From Chloroflexota bacterium (lineage in GTDB: Bacteria; Chloroflexota; Dehalococcoidia; JABGRK01), in the NCBI GenBank assembly GCA_018648325.1, contig JABGRK010000018.1, forward strand, positions 1-64,000: DNA of 64,000 nucleotides, in the 5' to 3' direction. A program made the position numbers and the translations under genes. Positions 52,533 to 61,557 of the stretch are shown in pieces (position 1 is the first letter of the stretch; each line of letters starts with the position of its first letter). The notes under the pieces were generated by a model, which saw only the letters and a program-made list of their open reading frames with translations, did not search any database and was not told the DNA's origin.

Positions 52533-53891
52533 TTGCGCAATCAGATAACCGAAGCCTTAAAAAACCAAAACGCTGATTACATTGAAATCCGCATGGATGA
52601 GAGCTCGTCAAGCCGCATTCAATACCGCGGACGAGATCTGGAAGACATCGGCAGGTCCACGGGTAGCGGCGGAAACGTACGGGCGCTGGTCAATGGCGGC
52701 TGGGGTTTTATCAGCTTCAACGATGCTCACAACCTCAAGGACAAGGTTGATCTGGCCATTAAGCAGGCCCGGCTGGTAGGAAACGAAAAAAGCAACATCG
52801 CCCACATGGATCCCATCCAGGATATCGTAGAGGCGCATATAGACAAAAACCCCCTTAACATTCCACTTGAAGATAAGAAAAAACTTCTGGATGAGTATGT
52901 TGAGGCCATCTGGTCCACACCCAAGATTCAAACATCAACTATCAGCTACTCCGACAGCCAAAAGAAGGTGATATTCGCCAACTCCGAGGGCAGCTATATA
53001 GAGCAAAGCAGGGTTGATGTTACCTCCAGAATAAACGCGGTTGCCCGCGAGGGCAGCGACGTACAACAGTATGGCATCAGCATCGGCTCTATAGGCGATT
53101 ACAGCGTCATCGAGGGGCTGCATGCCCAGGTAAAAGAATGCGCCGAGAAGGCGGTTCAAATGCTTTCTGCCCCCAAAGTGAAGGGCGGACAGTATACAGT
53201 TGTGCTGGACCCCATTCTGGCCGGAGTATTTACGCACGAAGCATTCGGGCATTTGTCTGAATCTGATTTCGTTTACGAAAACGACCAAATGCGAGAAATC
53301 ATGGTTCTTGGCAGGAAGTTCGGCAAACCGATACTTAACATTGTTGATGGCGGCGCTGTACCCGGATATAGGGGCAGCTATAAATATGACGACGAGGGTA
53401 TCCCCTCAACCAAGACATACCTGATAAAAGAGGGCGTACTTACCGGCAGGCTACACTCACGCGAGACGGCGGCCAAGATGGGCGAGCAGCCCACCGGCAA
53501 TGCGCGGGCAATAAGCTACTCTCACCAGCCCATCGTGCGCATGAGCAATACCTACATCGAACCGGGAAGCACGACTTTTGAAGAAATGATAAGCGGTATC
53601 AAGGAAGGCGTTTACGCCAAGAACTGGTACGGCGGCATGACCAGCATGGAGATGTTTACATTCTCCGCAGGTGAAACATATATGATACGCGATGGCAAGA
53701 TCGCCGAGCTGCTGCGACCGGTTGTACTTAGCGGCAACGTATTTTCTACACTTCAGAACATCGATGCCATAGGTAACGATCTGGATATGAACCAGGGCGG
53801 AGGATGCGGCAAGGGTGGGCAAAGCCCGCTGCCCGTTTCCAACGGCAGCCCGCACATAAGAATAAATGATTGTCTGGTTGGCGGCGCTTAA
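52533..53891 (+). CDS. tldD: TldD metalloprotease
   Basis: TldD and TldE form a heterodimeric protease that trims small modified peptides and is tied to antitoxin and microcin maturation in known systems. This 452-aa subunit carries the zinc site HEAFGHLSE (HExxxH, near residue 234), the mark of TldD. It starts with TTG at 52533, with GGAGAGG about 5 nt upstream; the frame continues into the tRNA-Glu gene and cannot begin there. tldE follows after 34 nt. No obvious peptide substrate gene is nearby. Confidence 0.9.
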   Translation: MRNQITEALKNQNADYIEIRMDESSSSRIQYRGRDLEDIGRSTGSGGNVRALVNGGWGFISFNDAHNLKDKVDLAIKQARLVGNEKSNIAHMDPIQDIVEAHIDKNPLNIPLEDKKKLLDEYVEAIWSTPKIQTSTISYSDSQKKVIFANSEGSYIEQSRVDVTSRINAVAREGSDVQQYGISIGSIGDYSVIEGLHAQVKECAEKAVQMLSAPKVKGGQYTVVLDPILAGVFTHEAFGHLSESDFVYENDQMREIMVLGRKFGKPILNIVDGGAVPGYRGSYKYDDEGIPSTKTYLIKEGVLTGRLHSRETAAKMGEQPTGNARAISYSHQPIVRMSNTYIEPGSTTFEEMISGIKEGVYAKNWYGGMTSMEMFTFSAGETYMIRDGKIAELLRPVVLSGNVFSTLQNIDAIGNDLDMNQGGGCGKGGQSPLPVSNGSPHIRINDCLVGGA

Positions 53892-53925
53892 GAATAGATA
53901 AGTCAGAAGCGAAGAATTAAAAACT

Positions 53926-55236
53926 ATGGAAATTTTAGATAAATTAATAGATAAAGCCAAAAAGGTCTGTCAGCAGGCCGAAGTGTTCTGGGTTACTTCT
54001 CAGAATACCGATGCATCATTTGAGGCTAACAGGCTTAAGGCAGTAGAAACGCATGAGGGCAGGTACCTGGGGCTGCGCATAGTCAAAGACGGCCGCATCG
54101 GTTATTCAACCACCAATAAAATCGATGACATCGATGACATTCTGAGCATGGCGCTTGAAGTATCAAAATTTGGCGCCAAGGCAGAGTTCGAGTTGCCATC
54201 TGCACAAGATTATCCCAAGGTTGAGGTCTACGACGATGCTGTAAACCAGGTATCGATAGACCAGATGGTGGATCTTGGCAACAACATGATAACCGCCGTA
54301 CGCGATCACAACCCAGAGGTTATCTGCGAAGCAGGTGTAACCAGAAACAAAATCGCCGTTGAGCTGCTCAACTCCAATGGAGGTCATGCCAGCTACAACA
54401 AAACGTCTTTCAGCCTGGGTGTAGAGGGGCTGCTTACCAGAGGGACAGACATGCTGTTTGTGGGAGACCATGAAAGCTCGTGCCATCCCATACTGGGCGT
54501 AGACAATATAATTAAAACTACACTTGAGCAACTGGAGCGTGCCAAACAAACGGTGCCTTCCATTGAGGGGCAATTGCCAGTGGTATTTACACCACGAGGC
54601 GTAGCTATTGCGCTTATCTCCCCACTTGTAATTGCCTTTAACGGTAAAAACATTGTGCAGGGATCATCACCGCTGGTAGGTAAACTGGGCGAGCAGATAT
54701 ACACAGAGGAACTGTCTGTTTACGATGATGCCACCATCGATTACAAACCCGGGTGCCGCATTTGCGATGACGAGGGCATACCCAGCAGAAAAACGGCGCT
54801 CATTGAAAAAGGGGTAGTTTCTAGCTTCCTATATGACCTGCAAACGGCGGGACTGGCAAAGACCCAGAGCACAGGAAGTGCCAATCGGGGAGGAGGATTG
54901 CCGTCGCCATCGTCGAGTACGCTGGTTATTGCAGAAGGTAAAACGTCTATTGATGACGCGGTCGCCGATATGAAACAAGGCTTGATCATTGAGATACTCA
55001 TGGGTGCCGGACAGGGAAACACGCTGGGAGGCGAATTTTCAGGCAACGTTCTATTGGGATACAAGGTTGAAAACGGTAGAATAGTGGGTAGAGTAAAAGA
55101 CACCATGCTCTCCGGCAACATCTACGACATTGCCAAAAACGGCCTGGCTATAGGCAATAAGGCCGAATGGGTGGGAGGATCACTGCAAACACCCTCCATC
55201 TACTGCCCAAAATTATCTGTAACGACACAGAAGTAA
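53926..55236 (+). CDS. pmbA: TldE/PmbA partner of the metalloprotease
   Basis: This 436-aa protein is the second subunit of the TldD-TldE protease. It shares the fold but lacks the HExxxH zinc site, as is usual for TldE/PmbA. The C-terminal region has GVVSSFLYDLQTAGLAKTQS and FSGNVLLGYKVENGRIVGRVKDTMLSGNIY, split by typical family segments. AGAAG-type purines precede the ATG. Being right after tldD in the same direction, it is surely co-expressed. The HEAT-repeat gene follows 25 nt later. Confidence 0.9.
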   Translation: MEILDKLIDKAKKVCQQAEVFWVTSQNTDASFEANRLKAVETHEGRYLGLRIVKDGRIGYSTTNKIDDIDDILSMALEVSKFGAKAEFELPSAQDYPKVEVYDDAVNQVSIDQMVDLGNNMITAVRDHNPEVICEAGVTRNKIAVELLNSNGGHASYNKTSFSLGVEGLLTRGTDMLFVGDHESSCHPILGVDNIIKTTLEQLERAKQTVPSIEGQLPVVFTPRGVAIALISPLVIAFNGKNIVQGSSPLVGKLGEQIYTEELSVYDDATIDYKPGCRICDDEGIPSRKTALIEKGVVSSFLYDLQTAGLAKTQSTGSANRGGGLPSPSSSTLVIAEGKTSIDDAVADMKQGLIIEILMGAGQGNTLGGEFSGNVLLGYKVENGRIVGRVKDTMLSGNIYDIAKNGLAIGNKAEWVGGSLQTPSIYCPKLSVTTQK

Positions 55237-55261
55237 AAAAACCTTTAGTGGAGAACCGCAT

Positions 55262-56191
55262 TTGCTACCTATAGAAACTTATCTAAACGAGCTGAAAAAC
55301 AGCAACCTACAATTGAACTTATCAAAACTTTCAAACCTTTCGGCTCTGTCTTCCGAAGAGATCACACTTTTTAAAAAAGCATGGAGCAGTATTGAGTTAG
55401 ACCGCAAGCGCCAGATAGTAGGGCAACTGGTCGAAATCGGTGCAAACAACTACCAGCTTGAATTTGACGAGGCTCTGCGCGTAATTCTTGACGATGATGA
55501 CACCAAGATCAGACTCAAGGCTATTGAAGGACTTGCGAACTGCGAAGACGTCTCGTTTATCCGGCACTTCATCGCTCTATTGGATGTGAAATACGATATT
55601 CCGACACGTGCAGCAGCCGCAGCAGCACTGGGCCAGTTTGTAATACTTGCCGAGCTTGGCAAACTAAGCCCGTCTCACTCATCACAAATTCAGGATGAGC
55701 TAAAGAAGATCATCAGGAACAAGGCAGAAGAGTCTGAAGTACGCAGACGTGCCATTGAGGCAGTAGCACCATTTAGCCAAGAGATGGTTAAGCAGACAAT
55801 CCGCCGCGCTTATGATAATCCTGATCCTGACTTCAAGCGCAGCGCTCTGCTCGCTATGGGCAGAAACTGTGACCCTGTGTGGCTTCCGTTCCTTTTAAAA
55901 GAACTGCGCAGTCCCGATCCGGAAACACGCAGTGCAGCAGCGATTGCCTGTGGAGAACTTTGCGCTCCCGAAGCGGTACCGCAACTGCGCAAGCTAACCA
56001 GGGACGCCGACATTCATGTACAGATTTCGGCAATAACAAGTTTGGGGCAAATAGGCAGTGTTGATGCCAAAAACGAACTGCTTAAATTCTTGAACAACCC
56101 TCACGAAATGATCTGTCAGGCGGCCGAACTGGCAATAGAAGAACTGGGCTTTGCCGAAGATCCGCTGACATTTGACGACATTGACGACTAG
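55262..56191 (+). CDS. HEAT-repeat protein
   Basis: This 309-aa protein is made mostly of helical HEAT/PBS-lyase type repeats (from about residue 70 to the end; for example RLKAIEGLANCEDVSF, RSALLAMGRNCDPVWL, RSAAAIACGELCAPEA, QISAITSLGQIGSVDA). Such proteins are scaffolds; the function here is unknown. It begins with TTG at 55262 with GGAG 6-10 nt upstream. It is the third gene of the tldD-tldE operon by direction and spacing, so it may support that protease. It ends four bases past the stop of the convergent ROK kinase. Confidence 0.82.
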   Translation: MLPIETYLNELKNSNLQLNLSKLSNLSALSSEEITLFKKAWSSIELDRKRQIVGQLVEIGANNYQLEFDEALRVILDDDDTKIRLKAIEGLANCEDVSFIRHFIALLDVKYDIPTRAAAAAALGQFVILAELGKLSPSHSSQIQDELKKIIRNKAEESEVRRRAIEAVAPFSQEMVKQTIRRAYDNPDPDFKRSALLAMGRNCDPVWLPFLLKELRSPDPETRSAAAIACGELCAPEAVPQLRKLTRDADIHVQISAITSLGQIGSVDAKNELLKFLNNPHEMICQAAELAIEELGFAEDPLTFDDIDD

Positions 56192-57135
56192 GCGTTATTA
56201 AGCGCAATAGCCGCAGCACCAATAAGCCCGACGTTATCCTCTAAAACTGCCTTGATAATGGGCACTTCCCTTTGCAAGTACTTGACAGCCCTATCGGCTA
56301 CAACCTGGCGTGCGGGGTCAAATATGAGCTCGTTAGACTGCGTAACTCCGCCACCCACAACTATAGCATCGGGGTTAAATATGATTATCAGATTGGATAG
56401 TCCTATACCCAGATTAACAGCGGCCTGATGCATAACGTCGCTGGCCAAATGATCACCATTTCTTGCCGCCTGCTCAACAGTTGCCGCCGTTATTTTTGAC
56501 AGATCATTTGCTACCATATCACTGAGGGACGAGCGATTGCCTGCGGTTATCAGGTCTCTGGCCTCACGTGCAATGGCTGTACCCGACGCCATGGCCTCAA
56601 AACAACCACGCATACCGCAAGCGCACAGCGGGCCGTCGAGGTCAATGGTCATGTGTCCCACTTCCCCGGCATATCCATCTGCACCAACGTACAGCTTTCC
56701 ATCCAGAATCAATCCCCCGCCAATACCTGTGCTAACAGTGATGTAAATAAAATTGTTGATACCCCTTGCTGCACCGTATTTATATTCACCTATAGCGGCC
56801 AGACTGGCATCATTGCCTACGTATACAGGAACTCCGAATTCATCACTAAATATCTGTTTTATGGGGAAATTGAGCCATCCCGGCATGTTGGGAGAATAAA
56901 CCAGTGTTCCACTATTGCTCTTGAGTAGTCCGGCAATGGCCACACCAATACCAGAAACGCGAGCAAGTTCGTCCTTTGTTATAAGTTCCCGTATCGCCTT
57001 AATGATTACTTTGTAACCATCGCCCGCCTCGGTAGGCACAGAAATACGTTTGAGTATTTTTGCATCGCTATTAACAAGCGCAACCCGCGACTGCGTGCCA
57101 CCGATATCCAGAGCTATAACGAGTTTGTCGCTCAT
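56188..57135 (-). CDS. ROK family sugar kinase (glucokinase-like)
   Basis: This 315-aa ROK-fold kinase likely phosphorylates glucose or another hexose at C6 with ATP. It has the DIGGTQSRVALV phosphate loop, the NDASLAAIGEY catalytic aspartate segment, GEVGHMTIDLDGP and the ROK zinc signature LCACGMRGCFEAMASG. There is no N-terminal HTH domain, so it is an enzyme, not a repressor. Sugar identity is unproven. The gene is alone and divergent from hbd. Confidence 0.88.
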   Translation of the reverse strand: MSDKLVIALDIGGTQSRVALVNSDAKILKRISVPTEAGDGYKVIIKAIRELITKDELARVSGIGVAIAGLLKSNSGTLVYSPNMPGWLNFPIKQIFSDEFGVPVYVGNDASLAAIGEYKYGAARGINNFIYITVSTGIGGGLILDGKLYVGADGYAGEVGHMTIDLDGPLCACGMRGCFEAMASGTAIAREARDLITAGNRSSLSDMVANDLSKITAATVEQAARNGDHLASDVMHQAAVNLGIGLSNLIIIFNPDAIVVGGGVTQSNELIFDPARQVVADRAVKYLQREVPIIKAVLEDNVGLIGAAAIALNNA

Positions 57136-57250
57136 CAGTCCATCTCCAGAAAATTACTTCAAGTCATAACAGCTTAGCGCTTCATAAGATGTTGGTCAAT
57201 ACAGCTTGGAAGGCAGGCATGTTACCACATCGTGCTACTCTCGTCTCACA

Positions 57251-57280
57251 TTGACTTTACAAGGCCTTGCATGCTATATT
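57251..57280 (+). promoter_or_regulatory. Promoter of the hbd-crt operon
   Basis: TTGACT (57251-57256) and the extended -10 TGCTATATT (57272-57280) are separated by 18 nt, 36 nt before the ATG. Confidence 0.65.
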
Positions 57281-57315
57281 TTTAAGGAATATCGAAGCGA
57301 AAGGAAGAAAAATAA

Positions 57316-58173
57316 ATGGCTATCAATACAGTAGGAATCATTGGTGCCGGTACAATGGGATCGGGAATTGCATATGTCTCCGCCCTGGCCGGCTTAAAAG
57401 TTGTCATGAGTGACATTGAGGACAAATATGTACAAAAAGGGCTAGATACCTTAAAGACATCCTATGCCAAGGGTGTTGAAAAAGCAGCTATCACACAAGC
57501 GCAGATGGACAGCGCTTTAGCTAACATCACAGGAACCGTTGGTCTGGACGAAGTTGCCAAAAACTCAGGCCTGGTAATTGAGGCCGCCATTGAGAGAATG
57601 GATATCAAGCAGGCCATCTTTAAAGAGCTTGACGCCAAATGCGACAAAGACGCCATTCTGGCAACCAACACCTCATCTCTTAGCATCACCGAGGTAGCAA
57701 GTGCAACCGGCAGAGCAGACAAAATAGTAGGTATGCACTTTTTTAACCCGGTACGCGTAATGAAGCTGGTTGAGGTTATCCGCGGCCATGCAACCTCGGA
57801 CGAAACCGTAAAGATAACCAAAGAGATGGCAGTTAAGATGGGCAAAGACCCCATTGAGGTCAAAGAGGCTCCCGGATTTGTGGTAAACCGCATACTTAAC
57901 CCCATGCTTTCCGAAGCTATCTTCGCCTATCAGGAAGGTGTTGCCAGTGCCGAGGACATCGACAAGGCAATGATGCTTGGCTGCAACCATCCCATAGGCC
58001 CGCTGGCTCTGGCCGACATGGTTGGGTTGGACATAGTTCTGGCAGTATGTGAAGAGAAGTACAAGGAGTTCGGTGATCCCAAGTACCGTCCTGCCTATCT
58101 ACTCAAGAAAATGGTAAGAGCAGGAGACCTTGGCAGAAAAACAGGAAAAGGCTTCCACAACTACTCTAAGTAA
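57316..58173 (+). CDS. hbd: 3-Hydroxybutyryl-CoA dehydrogenase
   Basis: The enzyme reversibly oxidises (S)-3-hydroxybutyryl-CoA to acetoacetyl-CoA with NAD(P). The 285-aa protein has the N-terminal Rossmann signature [30 protein letters not shown] and [15 protein letters not shown], then the C-terminal dimer domain ([12 protein letters not shown]). The length is standard. It is followed by an enoyl-CoA hydratase gene, giving two consecutive steps of beta-oxidation or butyrate-type metabolism. Direction of the flux in vivo cannot be read from sequence. Confidence 0.93.
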   Translation: MAINTVGIIGAGTMGSGIAYVSALAGLKVVMSDIEDKYVQKGLDTLKTSYAKGVEKAAITQAQMDSALANITGTVGLDEVAKNSGLVIEAAIERMDIKQAIFKELDAKCDKDAILATNTSSLSITEVASATGRADKIVGMHFFNPVRVMKLVEVIRGHATSDETVKITKEMAVKMGKDPIEVKEAPGFVVNRILNPMLSEAIFAYQEGVASAEDIDKAMMLGCNHPIGPLALADMVGLDIVLAVCEEKYKEFGDPKYRPAYLLKKMVRAGDLGRKTGKGFHNYSK

Positions 58174-58218
58174 GCATCAACCAATCACTTAATGAAGGTA
58201 CCTGAAAGGAGATAACCT

Positions 58219-59001
58219 GTGAGTTATCAGAATATTATTGTCGAAAAAAAGGGCAAGATAGGCAAACTGACTATCAATCGCCCCGATGTGCGCAATGCAC
58301 TTAATAAAGAGACCAGGCTTGAGATTGAGCAGGGCATGATAGAGCTTGAGAACGACGCCGAGGTTCGCGTAGTAGTAATAACCGGCGTAGGCGAAAAAGC
58401 CTTCTGTGCCGGTGCAGATATTCGCGATATGAAAGACGCCACCCCGCTGGAGGCCATCGAATCGGCCGAGCTGGGCAAGCGCGTATTTAAGCGTGTAGAG
58501 AACTGCAAAAAGCCTGTTATCGCCATGATAAACGGTTTTGCACTGGGCGGCGGCTGCGAGCTGGCGCTATCATGTGACATCAGAATTGCATCTGACAATG
58601 CCAGACTGGGACAGCCGGAAATCAACATCGGCATCATCCCCGGATACGCCGGAACACAGAGGCTGCCGAGGCTGGTTGGCAAGGCTGTTGCCATGGAGCT
58701 GATCCTTACCGGCGACCTGATCAAAGCTGATGAGGCCTACAGAGTAGGTCTGGTAAGCAAGGTAGTACCGCAGGCCGAGCTGGAAGCGGCTGTGATGGAA
58801 GTGGCAGACAAGCTGGCACTAAGATCACCCGTTATTCTGGATATCGCCAAATCGGCGGTGAACAAGGGAATGGAGACCAGTTTGGACGTTGGTTCCGCAT
58901 ACGAGACACAGTGCTTTGGCACTGCTTTCTCAACGCAAGACCATCATGAAGGCATAAACGCTTTCCTTGAAAAACGCTCACCTGAGTTCAAAGGTCTATA
59001 G
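58219..59001 (+). CDS. crt: Enoyl-CoA hydratase (crotonase family)
   Basis: The enzyme hydrates crotonyl-CoA or other short enoyl-CoAs. The 260-aa crotonase fold has the oxyanion-hole segments FCAGADIRDM and ALGGGCELALSCDIR; the catalytic acid residues lie at E in GCELAL and in PEINIGIIPGYAGTQRL. It starts with GTG at 58219 with AAAGGAGA upstream. It is co-transcribed with hbd, which is 45 nt before. A strong terminator ends the operon. Confidence 0.93.
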   Translation: MSYQNIIVEKKGKIGKLTINRPDVRNALNKETRLEIEQGMIELENDAEVRVVVITGVGEKAFCAGADIRDMKDATPLEAIESAELGKRVFKRVENCKKPVIAMINGFALGGGCELALSCDIRIASDNARLGQPEINIGIIPGYAGTQRLPRLVGKAVAMELILTGDLIKADEAYRVGLVSKVVPQAELEAAVMEVADKLALRSPVILDIAKSAVNKGMETSLDVGSAYETQCFGTAFSTQDHHEGINAFLEKRSPEFKGL

Positions 59002-59010
59002 TAAACAATA

Positions 59011-59062
59011 AACCCGCGATATGTTAACAAACGATTGTTGATGCACTATCGCGGGTTTTCTT
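59011..59062. terminator. Convergent terminator between crt and a regulator gene
   Basis: AACCCGCGATA (59011-59021) pairs with TATCGCGGGTT (59047-59057), with an inner AACAA/TTGTT stem and T-rich flank. It can end crt on the plus strand and the regulator gene on the minus strand. Confidence 0.85.
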
Positions 59063-59487
59063 TATGCCAAATCAAAGGATAGTGAGGGTTTGCCCAAACC
59101 TTTATAGCCCTTGAGTTTCGGTATGGCCTGTCCCTTTGGCTTTTTAGCCTTTTTCGGCTGCACAGCTGGCGTAGCCTTAAGCACCTGCGTCATGTTTGCC
59201 CGGTATGCCTCAAAAGCGCTCTTGCCACCTTCGGCAAGCGATATCATAGTATGAGGCTTTTTGCCAATAAATTCCTTGGTTATTTCAACATAACCTGCTG
59301 ACTCCAGCCTGCGCAGGTGTGCAGACAGGTTGCCCCATGTCAGCCCCGTTTGCTTTATTAGGAAGACGGCGTCTACGCTATCAGTGACATACAAGTACGA
59401 CATTATCATCAAGCGTGCAGGTTCATGGACAAGCTTATCTATTTGAGCAAAAGGCTCTCTGTTATCATCCGTATTACGCTTATCCAT
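59062..59487 (-). CDS. Winged-helix transcriptional regulator, HTH_34/MarR-like
   Basis: This 141-aa regulator has a winged helix (LTWGNLSAHLRRLESAGYVE, then KEFIGKKPHTMISLAEGG) as used by the DNA-binding family that pairs with small membrane proteins. A Lys/Pro-rich C-terminal tail may contact DNA or protein. Its start overlaps the last 8 bases of the upstream membrane-protein gene, showing translational coupling. It probably represses the pair through a palindrome near 60148-60162, which is inference. The ligand is unknown. Confidence 0.8.
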   Translation of the reverse strand: MDKRNTDDNREPFAQIDKLVHEPARLMIMSYLYVTDSVDAVFLIKQTGLTWGNLSAHLRRLESAGYVEITKEFIGKKPHTMISLAEGGKSAFEAYRANMTQVLKATPAVQPKKAKKPKGQAIPKLKGYKGLGKPSLSFDLA

Positions 59488-60121
59488 CTAATTCCTCCAG
59501 TTCCATCTTGGGATTATTGCGAAGGAAGCGCACGAATATCATTATCCCTGCAAGCAGAATAATGCCACCCATAACATAAAACTGATAGTATTCTTGCCAT
59601 CTATAGGCAGCATGTCGCCCAAGTAATGGCCGAATCCAATCTTGCATAAACAACCAGAGAACCATCCAAAGAATAATCAAAACAGCATACAAGTACCAGT
59701 GTTTGACCATAAAACGATAGGCCACAAATGTAAGAAGTACTGCAAATCGAATAGCACTTTGAACCCTTTGGAAATTAAAAAACCAATCCCGTACACCACT
59801 GCCTAAGTCTTGCAGCAATCCTATAAGTATAATAACAATGATATCAATAATCAGCATAACCAGTATAACCGGAACCCTGCGTTTCTCCGGATTTTTCACA
59901 TAACCTGTTCTGGGATATGTTGTTACCTGCCTTATTCTTGATATCCCCAAATAACCCACCGTATAACAGAATAAAGGCAGTACTCCTGGCCACAAAATGG
60001 GGCCACCACTAGCCGAAATCACCATAATAAATACGCCCAGCAGTATATCCCATAACCCATCCTCAAAATGCGCTGAGTATACTTTGCGCTTTATCTCTTT
60101 TATATTTACCGCTGAAATCAT
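59480..60121 (-). CDS. Polytopic membrane protein linked to a winged-helix regulator
   Basis: This 213-aa protein has about six helices (for example VPVILVMLIIDIIVIILIG). It has an N-terminal basic segment (KEIKRKVYSAHFEDGLWDIL) that appears conserved among membrane partners of HTH_34 regulators. There is no enzymatic motif. I chose ATG 60121, with TATAAT on the minus strand 12 nt before it; longer in-frame sequence is low-complexity and crosses the gap. It overlaps the regulator gene by 8 bases, so the two are an operon. Confidence 0.75.
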   Translation of the reverse strand: MISAVNIKEIKRKVYSAHFEDGLWDILLGVFIMVISASGGPILWPGVLPLFCYTVGYLGISRIRQVTTYPRTGYVKNPEKRRVPVILVMLIIDIIVIILIGLLQDLGSGVRDWFFNFQRVQSAIRFAVLLTFVAYRFMVKHWYLYAVLIILWMVLWLFMQDWIRPLLGRHAAYRWQEYYQFYVMGGIILLAGIMIFVRFLRNNPKMELEELDG

Positions 60122-60133
60122 AAGAAATTCCCA

Positions 60134-60162
60134 ATTATAGCAATGTACTTTGTACTGCAAAG
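60134..60162 (-). promoter_or_regulatory. Promoter with a dyad operator for the membrane/regulator operon
   Basis: On the minus strand TGCTATAAT occupies 60142-60134. Just upstream, CTTTG (60148-60152) and CAAAG (60158-60162) form an inverted repeat with 5-nt spacing that covers the -35 area, a suitable binding site for the dimeric regulator encoded in the operon. Confidence 0.45.
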
Positions 60163-60224
60163 CTCTTTGTAAACATAATAGCATAGTATTTGCTTTTGTC
60201 AAGTGAGGTGGGGGAATTTGTGGG

Positions 60225-60872
60225 TTAGATCGCTTCGTCGAGCAGGAAGACGGCGGTTGCCCGAGGCAGTTCTTCTTTTGTAACTTCGATTTCGGCAGAA
60301 CCGGTCTGTTGAATATCAGGCCAGGCGGTAAGCACATGAGCAGTCTGGCAAGGCAAAGTAAGACGACCTGTGTTGAAGTGCATGGGGATAGCAATTGAGG
60401 GCTTTAGCTGCTCAATAACAGCCTTGCCTTCCTCCGGATCGAGAGTGGAACGGCCACCAACAGGTAAAATCAGTATATCAACATTACCGATTGCTTTAAG
60501 TTGTCCTGACGACAATATATGTCCCAGATCGCCCAGGTGACACACACGCATGCCATCGACGTCGTAGCAGAAAATAATGTTATCGCCACGCTCCCAACCC
60601 TGCGCCTTGTCATGGAAGGATCTGATACCCCAAATATCAATATCGTCGCTTCTGAAATGGCCTGCCTTGGCAAACACGGACGGAGAACCTTTCAGAATAG
60701 ATACAAAGCCGTGATCGCGATGGCTGTGGCTGGCAGTAGCGATATCAGCCGTTTCTTCGATAGTACCGTAATCACGCCCGTAAAAATGCGGCTCAAACGG
60801 GTCCATAACTATACTGGTGCCATTATCAGTCACCAGCATGAAACAGGCATGTCCTATCCATTTAATCTTCAT
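60225..60872 (-). CDS. Metallo-beta-lactamase fold hydrolase, UPF0173-like (first copy)
   Basis: This 215-aa hydrolase has the metallo-beta-lactamase fold: the metal motif SHSHRDHG and later histidines in HLGDLGH and AIPMHFN. Family members include L-ascorbate-6-phosphate lactonases and tRNA-processing-like hydrolases; the UPF0173 group has no proven substrate. It is a close paralogue of the next gene (both start MKIKW(I/L)GH(A/S)CF and share GDLGH). The two are in tandem, 16 nt apart, probably by duplication. Confidence 0.85.
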   Translation of the reverse strand: MKIKWIGHACFMLVTDNGTSIVMDPFEPHFYGRDYGTIEETADIATASHSHRDHGFVSILKGSPSVFAKAGHFRSDDIDIWGIRSFHDKAQGWERGDNIIFCYDVDGMRVCHLGDLGHILSSGQLKAIGNVDILILPVGGRSTLDPEEGKAVIEQLKPSIAIPMHFNTGRLTLPCQTAHVLTAWPDIQQTGSAEIEVTKEELPRATAVFLLDEAI

Positions 60873-60888
60873 ATTAACTACTTATAAC

Positions 60889-61539
60889 CTACCTAGCATG
60901 GTTCAGTATAACAATTTCAGTGTTTGCAATCAAATCGTCAGCCATAAGCTCAATCTCACTATCATCCATTTGCTTCACTTTCGTTTTACCTTTGGTGTAA
61001 TCATCTATCCCATACGGCACAAACTCGCATTTGGCGTTTTTAACATGCATGGGTATTACCACTTTTGGCATGACCTGATCAGAAACATTTGTTGCTACAA
61101 CTGGGTCAATAGTGAACTTACCACCAACAGGCAGCAACAAAACATCGACCTTGCCCATATCAGCAAGCTGACTGTCCGAGAGAGTATGTCCCAGATCACC
61201 CAGATGGCATACGCGGATACCGTCTACATCGAAGCAGAATATGATGTTGTTGCCCCGCTGTGTGCCCTGCGTATCATCGTGATATGAGTCAATGCCAGTG
61301 ATATCGATACCACTGGTCTGCGTTTTACCGACGCTGTTCAGGATGACCGGATCGCCATCAACCTCATCAACTGCACCGTGATCACCATGACCATGGCTTG
61401 CAGTAACAACGTGAGCCGAGTCGCCCAACTTGTCATACTTAAGCCCCATTCCCCCACATTTATACGGGTCAGCAATTATCTTGACACCGCTAGCTGAGGT
61501 AATCAAAAAACAAGAATGTCCCAGCCACTTAATTTTCAT
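60889..61539 (-). CDS. Metallo-beta-lactamase fold hydrolase, UPF0173-like (second copy)
   Basis: This 216-aa paralogue has the same fold with SHGHGDHG as the metal motif, HLGDLGHTLSDSQL and the final PMHVKNAK. The metal-binding pattern HxHxDH is intact in both copies, so both may be active, possibly on related substrates. It lies between pepA and the first copy, separated by 18 nt from the end of pepA. Its start ATG has GAGGTG upstream. Confidence 0.85.
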   Translation of the reverse strand: MKIKWLGHSCFLITSASGVKIIADPYKCGGMGLKYDKLGDSAHVVTASHGHGDHGAVDEVDGDPVILNSVGKTQTSGIDITGIDSYHDDTQGTQRGNNIIFCFDVDGIRVCHLGDLGHTLSDSQLADMGKVDVLLLPVGGKFTIDPVVATNVSDQVMPKVVIPMHVKNAKCEFVPYGIDDYTKGKTKVKQMDDSEIELMADDLIANTEIVILNHAR

Positions 61540-61557
61540 AATCTCACCTCACAAGTA

